The translations under genes were made by a program, and so were the position numbers. Source: Actinomycetota bacterium (lineage in GTDB: Bacteria; Actinomycetota; Coriobacteriia; Anaerosomatales; D1FN1-002). Taken from it: DNA of 5,193 bases. The stretch lies in NCBI GenBank assembly GCA_005774595.1, contig VAUM01000122.1, positions 1 to 5,193 of the forward strand. Reading direction: 5' to 3'. The first letter of the stretch is position 1. The number at the start of each line of letters is the position of its first letter. Of the stretch, positions 1 through 4,367 are shown piece after piece. Under the pieces are notes generated by a model. It was not told where the DNA came from. It did no database searches and worked only from the letters and a program-made list of their open reading frames with translations.

Positions 1-420
1 ACGCACGACCGCTCGGATCCCGGGAAGCAGCGCACGGCGATCGAGGTGACCGACTGGCTGTTCCGTTCGGGCGCCGGACGCATCACCGGACAGGTGGCGT
101 GCGAGTTCTTCAACGCGCTCACGCGCAGCGCGCACCTGCGCGTGGCACCCGCGCGTGCGGCCGACCTGGCGATCTGGCTGCTCGTGTCGTGGGACTCGTT
201 GCAGGTGACGCCGGAGGTGTCCGCATACGCGATCGGTGCGTCGGTGACGTGGGGCCTGAGCGTGTGGGACGCGCAGCTCCTCGTCGCGGCGCGCGAGCAC
301 GGCATCGGACTCGTCCTCTCCGAGGACTTCGAGCACCGGCGCCGCTACGGGGACGTGACCGTGCTCGACCCCTTCGCGCCCGACTTCGACCTGCGCGAGC
401 TGGCGGCCTTCGCCGGCTGA
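1..420 (+). CDS. PIN-domain (VapC-like) ribonuclease, 5'-truncated by window edge
   Basis: The frame is open from base 1, so the gene starts outside the window; 139 residues and a TGA stop are visible. The first residues (HDRSDPGKQ) match the stretch that follows the first catalytic Asp in PIN domains, so only about the first ten residues are missing. Later family landmarks are in order: ITGQVACEFFNALTR (visible residues 28-42, conserved acid E35), LSVWDAQLL (86-94, acid D90) and LSEDFEH (106-112, acid D109), ending in VLDPF. These acids would bind Mg/Mn in a single-strand RNA nuclease; D1 lies off the edge. PIN toxins of the VapC class cleave tRNA or rRNA and are normally paired with a small upstream antitoxin, which would also lie outside. 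A GTG at 46 could be mistaken for the start, but it would remove conserved sequence. The 3' end overlaps the convergent larE by 76 bp. Toxin function is an inference; the fold assignment is solid. Confidence 0.85.
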   Translation, partial: THDRSDPGKQRTAIEVTDWLFRSGAGRITGQVACEFFNALTRSAHLRVAPARAADLAIWLLVSWDSLQVTPEVSAYAIGASVTWGLSVWDAQLLVAAREHGIGLVLSEDFEHRRRYGDVTVLDPFAPDFDLRELAAFAG

Positions 421-1262
421 GCCGGCGGCTCGGGCTCCTCGGCCGCCGCGGCGTCCTCCTCGGACAGCGTCTCGTTGAGCGACCCGGAGCGGTAGCCGTC
501 GAGGTCCTGGGCCGCGTACGGGAAGCCCGCCTCGCGGAGGATCCCGGCGACCTCGGCGCGCATCTCGAACGCGCGCTCCTGCTCGGACGGGTCGACCTCG
601 AGCCGGGCGACGTCGCCGTGGGTCCGCACGCGGAACTGGTGCAGCCCGATTGCGCGCAGGCCCTCCTCGGCCATCGCGACGCGGTGCAGGTCGGGCTCGG
701 TGATCGGCGTGCCGTACGGGAAGCGCGAGGCGAGGCACGCCATCGAGGGCTTGTCCCAGTTCGGAAGGTCGAGCATGCGGGCGGTGTCGCGCACGTCGGC
801 CTTGTGCATGCCGGCGTCCTGCAGCGGGCTGATGACGCCGTACTCGGCGGCGGCGCGGCGGCCGGGCCTGTGGTCGGCGAGGTCGTCGACGTTGCTGCCG
901 TCGAGCACCCAGCGCAGGCCGCGGGCGTCGGCGTGGCTGCGCAGCAGCGAGAACAGCTCGGTCTTGCAGTGGTAGCAGCGGTCCGGGCCGTTGGCGCGGA
1001 AGTGCGGGTCCACGAGCTCGCAGGTCTCCACCTCGACCAGGCGCAGCCCGAGCGCGGCCGCCGTCGAGCGCGCGCTGTCGAGCTCGGCGGCCGGGTAGAC
1101 GTCGGAGACGGCGAGCGCGGCCAGCACCCGCTCGCCGAGCACTGCGTGCGCGGCGAACGCGAGCAGCGTCGAGTCGACGCCGCCGGAGTATGCGACGAGC
1201 ACGCTGCCGAGGTTGCGTATCCTCGACAGGAGCATCTCGTACTTCATCGAAGGGTTGCCCAC
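345..1262 (-). CDS. larE: LarE, ATP-dependent sulfur transferase for nickel-pincer cofactor (probable three-cysteine type)
   Basis: LarE activates pyridinium-3,5-biscarboxylate mononucleotide with ATP (adenylylation) and inserts sulfur to build the nickel-pincer nucleotide used by lactate racemase LarA and relatives; it is cytoplasmic. The 305-residue product has the PP-loop YSGGVDST (residues 25-32), DRCYHCK (94-100), LDGSNVDD (120-127), ACLASRFPYG (175-184), FRVRTHGD (210-217) and the C-terminal landmark GYRSGSLNETL (256-266). C176 aligns with the sulfur-donating cysteine of Lactobacillus plantarum LarE. The additional C96 and C99 match LarE proteins that hold a [4Fe-4S] cluster. Family members are usually about 270-280 residues; here an acidic Ala/Glu/Pro tract and a Ser/Lys/Arg tail (271-305) are added, the last 24 residues lying opposite the PIN gene. 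I chose GTG 1262 because it puts the PP-loop at the usual distance from the N-terminus; ATG at 1247 is an alternative. larB, larC and larA are not in the window. Confidence 0.93.
   Translation of the reverse strand: MGNPSMKYEMLLSRIRNLGSVLVAYSGGVDSTLLAFAAHAVLGERVLAALAVSDVYPAAELDSARSTAAALGLRLVEVETCELVDPHFRANGPDRCYHCKTELFSLLRSHADARGLRWVLDGSNVDDLADHRPGRRAAAEYGVISPLQDAGMHKADVRDTARMLDLPNWDKPSMACLASRFPYGTPITEPDLHRVAMAEEGLRAIGLHQFRVRTHGDVARLEVDPSEQERAFEMRAEVAGILREAGFPYAAQDLDGYRSGSLNETLSEEDAAAAEEPEPPAQPAKAASSRRSKSGAKGSSTVTSP
411..427 (+). terminator. GC hairpin with the PIN stop codon as its loop; possible terminator
   Basis: CGCCGGC (411-417) and GCCGGCG (421-427) are perfect 7-base inverted repeats separated only by TGA (418-420), the stop codon of the PIN gene. 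A U410-G428 wobble could extend the stem in RNA. No T-tract follows on either strand, so a classical intrinsic terminator is not shown. Short GC-rich stems just after stop codons do serve as terminators in some high-GC bacteria. On the other strand the hairpin lies inside the 3' part of larE. High GC makes chance inverted repeats common, so confidence is limited. Confidence 0.35.
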
Positions 1263-1273
1263 GTGCTCCCGTT

Positions 1274-1279
1274 CTCTTT
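1274..1279 (-). promoter_or_regulatory. Possible ribosome binding site of larE (start-deciding)
   Basis: On the minus strand AAAGAG (1279-1274) lies 11 nt before GTG 1262, and GGGAG (1270-1266) lies only 3 nt before it. Neither spacing is ideal. For the next in-frame start, ATG 1247, GGGAG would be 18 nt away, which is worse. The ribosome site therefore slightly favours GTG 1262 but does not settle the start. Confidence 0.3.
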
Positions 1280-1289
1280 CGCCAAGACC

Positions 1290-1306
1290 GGCTTCCCGGG
1301 GGAACC
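1290..1306. promoter_or_regulatory. Inverted repeat in the larE/acs divergent region, possible operator
   Basis: TTCCC (1293-1297) and GGGAA (1300-1304) form an inverted repeat around GG. Flanking GG (1290-1291) and CC (1305-1306) extend it if one extra C (1292) is bulged. It lies beside the candidate larE -10 box, about where larE transcription would begin, so a repressor bound there could act on larE and perhaps acs. The arms are short, and such repeats arise by chance in GC-rich DNA. Confidence 0.25.
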
Positions 1307-1312
1307 AGTATA
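1307..1312 (-). promoter_or_regulatory. Candidate -10 box of the larE promoter
   Basis: Read on the minus strand, 1312-1307 is TATACT, five of six matches to the sigma-70 -10 consensus and a conspicuous AT-rich patch in very GC-rich DNA. It would give a leader of roughly 35-40 nt before GTG 1262. The -35 position 17 bp upstream (1335-1330, GTCCTA) is a poor match. It is a single-box candidate only, but it sits in the divergent gap where a larE promoter is expected. Confidence 0.4.
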
Positions 1313-1324
1313 GGCGAGGGAAGA

Positions 1325-1330
1325 TACGCT
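1325..1330 (+). promoter_or_regulatory. Weak candidate -10 box for acs
   Basis: TACGCT (1325-1330) fits the TANNNT pattern common in high-GC bacteria and lies 34 nt before the acs start codon. No convincing -35 box is seen 16-18 bp upstream. The acs promoter must lie in or upstream of this 102-bp gap because the preceding gene is on the other strand, but this particular hexamer is only a guess. Confidence 0.25.
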
Positions 1331-1355
1331 AGGACGGCGTTTTCACGACTCGGAC

Positions 1356-1360
1356 GGAGG
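1356..1360 (+). promoter_or_regulatory. Ribosome binding site of acs
   Basis: GGAGG (1356-1360) is a strong match to the anti-Shine-Dalgarno sequence, with a 4-nt spacer (CACC) before ATG 1365. It supports that ATG as the start of acs, although the spacing is slightly short. Confidence 0.75.
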
Positions 1361-1364
1361 CACC

Positions 1365-3371
1365 ATGTCCCAGGAGACCGGCGAGCACGGGATCGAGAGG
1401 CTCAGCGCCGAGCAGCGGGTGGTCGAGCCGCCGGCGGGTTTCGTCACCGCCGCGCGCGTCTCGGGCATGGACGCGTACCTCGCCGAGTACGCGCGCTCGG
1501 TGTCCGACCCCGACGCCTACTGGCTCGACAGCGCGCTCGCCACGCTCGAGTGGATGACGCCGCCGGAAGCGCCGGTGCGCCGCGGCGGGTTCGAGGCGCT
1601 CGACTTCACCTGGTTCGCAGGCGGCACGCTCAACGCGTCGGTGAACTGCCTCGACCGGCACCTCACCACCTGGCGACGCAACAAGGCCGCGCTCATCTGG
1701 GAGGGCGACGACGGCTCGACGCGCACGTTCACCTACCAGCACCTGCATCACGAGGTCTGCAAGGTCGCCAACGTGCTGCGCAAGAAGGGCATCGGCCGAG
1801 GAGACCGAGTCGCCATCTACCTGCCGATGATCCCGGAGCTGCCGATCGTCATGCTCGCGTGCGCGCGCATCGGCGCGATCCACTCGGTGGTGTTCGGCGG
1901 CTTCTCGGCCACGGCGCTGAAGGACCGCATCCAGGACTCGGGCGCCAAGCTGCTCGTCACCGCGGACGAGGGCATCCGCGGCGGCCGCAAGGTGCCGCTC
2001 AAGACCGCCGCCGACGAGGCGCACTTCGAATGCCCCACCATCGAGGCGTGCATCGTGGTCCAGCGCGGCGCCGGCGACGTGGACATGGAGCCGGGGCGCG
2101 ACACCTGGTGGCAGCAGGAGGTCACTGCGCCGGAGGTCCGCAAGCCCGCCGAACCGGAAGTCATGGACGCCGAGGACCCGCTGTTCGTCCTGTACACCTC
2201 GGGCTCCACCGGCAAGCCGAAGGGCGTCCTGCACACGACCGCGGGCTACCTGCTCTACGCCCAGCGCTCCTTCGAGACCGTCTTCGACCATCGCGACGAG
2301 GACGTCTTCTGGTGCACCGCCGACATCGGCTGGGTGACGGGGCACTCCTACATCGTCTACGGCCCGCTGGCGGCCGGCGCCACCACGATCATGTTCGAGG
2401 GCGTGCCGACCTACCCGGACCCCGGCCGCTTCTGGCACGTGGTCGAGAAGTTCCGCGTCTCGGTCTTCTACACCGCGCCGACCGCGCTCCGCGCCCTCAT
2501 GCGCCACGGCGAGGGCTGGCCCCAGCGCTACGACCTGTCATCGCTGCGCCTGCTCGGCACCGTGGGCGAGCCGATCAATCCCGAGGTCTGGGAGTGGTAT
2601 CACGCACAGATCGGCGGCGGGCGCTGCCCGATCGCCGACACCTACTGGCAGACCGAGACCGGCGGCTTCCTCATCACGCCGTTCCCGGGCGCCACGCCGC
2701 TCAAGCCCGGCTCGGCGACCGTGCCGTTCTTCGGGGTCGAGCCGAAGGTGCTGCTCGAGGACGGCAGCGAGGCGGGCGTCGACGAGGGGGGATACCTCGT
2801 CATCGAGAGGCCCTGGCCGGGCATGATGCGCGGCACCTGGGGCGATCCGGAGCACACGCGCATGCGTGAGGTGTACTTCGAGCGGTTCCCGGGGCGGTAC
2901 TTCACCGGCGACGGCGCGCGCCGCGACGCCGACGGCTACTTCTGGCTGCTCGGCCGGGTCGACGACGTGATCAACGTGTCAGGGCACCGCATCGGCACCG
3001 CGGAGGTCGAGAGCGCGCTCGTGAGTCACGAGGCCGTCTCTGAGGCCGCGGTCGTGGGATTCCCGCATCCGGTCAAGGGCGAGGGCCTGCACGCGTACGT
3101 CGTCCTGCGCGACGGTTTCACCGCCTCCGATGAACTCGAGAGCATCCTGTCGGGCCACGTGCGCACCGTCATCGGGCCGATCGCCAAGCCGGACCGCATC
3201 CAGTTCGCCGCCGACCTGCCCAAGACGCGCTCAGGCAAGATCATGCGCCGCATCCTGCGCAAGATCGCGGCGGGCGAGACGGACGCCGAGGCGTTCGGCG
3301 ACATCTCGACGCTCACGGACCCGCGCGTGGTCAAGGACCTGGTCGCCGGAGCGGGGCGCGTGGGCGGGTAG
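1365..3371 (+). CDS. acs: Acetyl-CoA synthetase (AMP-forming)
   Basis: Makes acetyl-CoA from acetate, ATP and CoA through an acetyl-AMP intermediate, in the cytoplasm. The 668 residues match the usual full length of about 650. Family motifs run in order: an N-terminal Acs domain (about 35-95, with SDPDAYW at 48-53 and LEW at 61-63), the nucleotide loop YTSGSTGKPKG (277-287), DIGWVTGHSY (320-329), GTVGEPIN (398-405), DTYWQTETGG (425-434), YFTGDGA (512-518), the hinge GRVDDVINVSGHRI (530-543) and the C-terminal PKTRSGKIMRR (619-629). K625 is the catalytic lysine that in other bacteria is acetylated to switch the enzyme off. W428 matches the tryptophan that restricts the pocket to acetate; V324 and T325 also fit an acetate pocket. 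GGAGG precedes the ATG. The gene is divergent from larE and convergent with the adenosyltransferase gene 9 bp away. A propionyl-CoA synthetase is less likely given the pocket residues. Confidence 0.97.
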   Translation: MSQETGEHGIERLSAEQRVVEPPAGFVTAARVSGMDAYLAEYARSVSDPDAYWLDSALATLEWMTPPEAPVRRGGFEALDFTWFAGGTLNASVNCLDRHLTTWRRNKAALIWEGDDGSTRTFTYQHLHHEVCKVANVLRKKGIGRGDRVAIYLPMIPELPIVMLACARIGAIHSVVFGGFSATALKDRIQDSGAKLLVTADEGIRGGRKVPLKTAADEAHFECPTIEACIVVQRGAGDVDMEPGRDTWWQQEVTAPEVRKPAEPEVMDAEDPLFVLYTSGSTGKPKGVLHTTAGYLLYAQRSFETVFDHRDEDVFWCTADIGWVTGHSYIVYGPLAAGATTIMFEGVPTYPDPGRFWHVVEKFRVSVFYTAPTALRALMRHGEGWPQRYDLSSLRLLGTVGEPINPEVWEWYHAQIGGGRCPIADTYWQTETGGFLITPFPGATPLKPGSATVPFFGVEPKVLLEDGSEAGVDEGGYLVIERPWPGMMRGTWGDPEHTRMREVYFERFPGRYFTGDGARRDADGYFWLLGRVDDVINVSGHRIGTAEVESALVSHEAVSEAAVVGFPHPVKGEGLHAYVVLRDGFTASDELESILSGHVRTVIGPIAKPDRIQFAADLPKTRSGKIMRRILRKIAAGETDAEAFGDISTLTDPRVVKDLVAGAGRVGG

Positions 3372-3393
3372 GTAGGCGCGCTACCCCTCCGGC
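3345..3393. terminator. Nested inverted repeats across the convergent acs/adenosyltransferase stops; possible bidirectional terminator
   Basis: GCCGGAG (3345-3351) can pair with CTCCGGC (3387-3393). Immediately inside it, GGGTAG (3366-3371) can pair with CTACCC (3381-3386). The two stems would stack, with a one-sided 14-nt bulge (3352-3365) and a 9-nt loop. The TAG stop of acs and the reverse-strand TAG stop of the adenosyltransferase gene each lie in one arm of the inner stem. No T-tract is present on either strand. Position between convergent genes suits a shared terminator, but the structure is unproven. Confidence 0.3.
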
Positions 3394-3938
3394 CGGGGCG
3401 CGTACGGATCCCACGCCTCCTCGGCGGCGCCGTCCTGTGCGAGTGCGCACCGGGACGCAGCGAACAGTGCGTCCGAGAGGCGGTTGAGGAATCGCGCGAC
3501 GCACGCGTCGGCGGGCTCGTCGAGCGCCACCACGCGGCGTTCCGCGCGGCGCACCACCGCGCGGGCGACATCGAGCTGCGCGGCGAGCGGGGTGCCGCCG
3601 CCGGCCACGAAGCCGGACAGCGGGCCGGCGGCGTCCATGAAGCGGTCGCAGGCGGACGCGAGGGCTGCCACGTCGTCGTCGCACACCCCGGGCGCGGCGG
3701 CGTCGCGTGCGTCGGGCGGGGTAGCCGTGACGGCCGCGCAGTTGAGCAGCCGGTGCTGGGCGAACGCGAGCATCTCGCCGAGACGCGGGTCGTCCGTCAG
3801 CGCGCGCGCCAGCCCGACGTGGGCGGCCGCCTCGTCGATCGCCCCGTACGCCTCGACGCGCGGGTCGGCCTTCGAGACGCGGCCGCCGCCTGCCAGCGAG
3901 GTCTCGCCGCCGTCGCCCCGGCCGGTGTGGATGCTCAT
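3381..3938 (-). CDS. PduO-type ATP:cob(I)alamin adenosyltransferase
   Basis: Transfers the adenosyl group of ATP to cob(I)alamin, making adenosylcobalamin (coenzyme B12) for enzymes such as methylmalonyl-CoA mutase. Numbered from ATG 3938 (185 residues, typical for the family), the signature parts are: the ATP-binding HTGRGDGGETSL (4-15), GGRVSKADPRVEAYG (18-32), ID35E, F110-V-A-GGG-TPLAAQL (110-122), VARAVVRRAERRV (124-136) and FLNRLSDALF (150-159). D35, F110 and the arginines near 126-131 correspond to family active-site residues. Two stretches deviate: the usual DELN is DEAA and the usual LPGG is AGGG. The start is ATG 3938, overlapping the upstream TGA as ATGA, so the gene is probably translationally coupled to the DUF1801 gene. 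GTG 3944 would add two residues but has no usable ribosome site. The client B12 enzyme is not in the window. Confidence 0.92.
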   Translation of the reverse strand: MSIHTGRGDGGETSLAGGGRVSKADPRVEAYGAIDEAAAHVGLARALTDDPRLGEMLAFAQHRLLNCAAVTATPPDARDAAAPGVCDDDVAALASACDRFMDAAGPLSGFVAGGGTPLAAQLDVARAVVRRAERRVVALDEPADACVARFLNRLSDALFAASRCALAQDGAAEEAWDPYAPRPEG

Positions 3939-4294
3939 CCGCACACCTGCCCGATGCGGAACCCCACCACGCGCGTGATGGGGTCCTCGGGAAGCGGCTC
4001 GCCGAGCGGGGACTGCACCGACCCCTTGCCGGTCTTGTACGCCGAGAACTCGTCGCGGAACGCCTCGGCGCCGCTGCCGGTCGGATACAAGCCGACGTGC
4101 CTCGCGTAGCCGGCGAAGTGCACCAGGTGCGTGCCGTCCAGGTCGAAGGTGGGGATCGCGTAGCTGATCGTCTCGACGGCGTCGGGCGCGGCCGCGTGGA
4201 TGAGCGCGCGCATGCGCTCGAGCACCGCGCGCGTCTCGGGCGGGAACTCGGCGACGTACTCGTCGATGGTGGTCGCGGCGGAGCGGGGTGTCAT
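3935..4294 (-). CDS. DUF1801 / YdhG-like small protein
   Basis: A 119-residue cytoplasmic protein with the full DUF1801 (YdhG-like) pattern: TIDEYV (9-14), an amphipathic helix with LERMRALIH (25-33), PDAVETISYAIPTF (37-50), HFAGYARHVGLYP (59-71), YKTGKGS (86-92), PLGEPLP (96-102) and a closing RVVGFR (108-113). The fold is frataxin-like and some Bacillus members have been described as iron chaperones, but for most members the function is unknown, so no specific role is assigned. ATG 4294 is the only reasonable start, though GAGAGG lies a rather long 11-12 nt upstream. Its TGA overlaps the ATG of the adenosyltransferase gene by 4 bp, so the two are probably co-transcribed. A link between this protein and cobalamin metabolism is suggested only by the arrangement. 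Confidence 0.88.
   Translation of the reverse strand: MTPRSAATTIDEYVAEFPPETRAVLERMRALIHAAAPDAVETISYAIPTFDLDGTHLVHFAGYARHVGLYPTGSGAEAFRDEFSAYKTGKGSVQSPLGEPLPEDPITRVVGFRIGQVCG
3944..3948 (-). promoter_or_regulatory. Ribosome binding site of the adenosyltransferase gene
   Basis: On the minus strand AGGTG (3948-3944) lies 5 nt before ATG 3938, inside the last codons of the DUF1801 gene. It decides the start in favour of ATG 3938: the alternative GTG at 3944 overlaps the site. Together with the ATGA overlap it suggests coupled translation. Confidence 0.55.
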
Positions 4295-4333
4295 GTGGGC
4301 GGGCGCCTCTCGGAGGTTCGCGTGCTCCCGCCG

Positions 4334-4339
4334 AGTCTA
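4334..4339 (-). promoter_or_regulatory. Weak candidate -10 box for the DUF1801/adenosyltransferase pair
   Basis: In the 73-bp gap (4295-4367) before the DUF1801 gene the minus strand reads TAGACT (4339-4334), which fits TANNNT and would give a leader of about 30 nt. No good -35 box is seen. The pair could equally be transcribed by read-through from the membrane-protein gene upstream, because all three genes share the strand and no clear terminator is visible in the gap. Confidence 0.2.
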
Positions 4340-4367
4340 CACCGCTTCCGCGCCCAGGAGCCGCCCT

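Noticed and set aside
46..420. GTG 46 as the start of the PIN gene
   Set aside because: The frame is open to base 1, and the residues before GTG 46 (HDRSDPGKQ) are conserved PIN-domain sequence, so the real start lies outside.
99..1313. A 404-codon open frame on the + strand across larE
   Set aside because: Its product is Arg/Ala/Gly/Val-rich with no motif, and it is antisense to larE, whose protein is clearly recognisable. Such frames are typical shadows in high-GC DNA.
1329..2507. A 392-codon minus-strand open frame opposite acs
   Set aside because: Low-complexity composition, no motif, and fully antisense to acs.
1190..2869. A 559-codon + strand open frame overlapping acs in another frame
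   Set aside because: The translation is Arg/His/Ala-rich and lacks any domain. The acs frame carries all the family motifs in the same stretch.
1365..3938. acs and the adenosyltransferase as one acetate/propionate pathway unit
   Set aside because: The two genes are convergent, not co-transcribed, and the Acs pocket residues indicate acetate. Adjacency alone does not support a shared pathway.
3381..3944. GTG 3944 as the start of the adenosyltransferase
   Set aside because: ATG 3938 has a well-spaced AGGTG site and a 4-bp overlap with the upstream stop; GTG 3944 would lie on top of that site.
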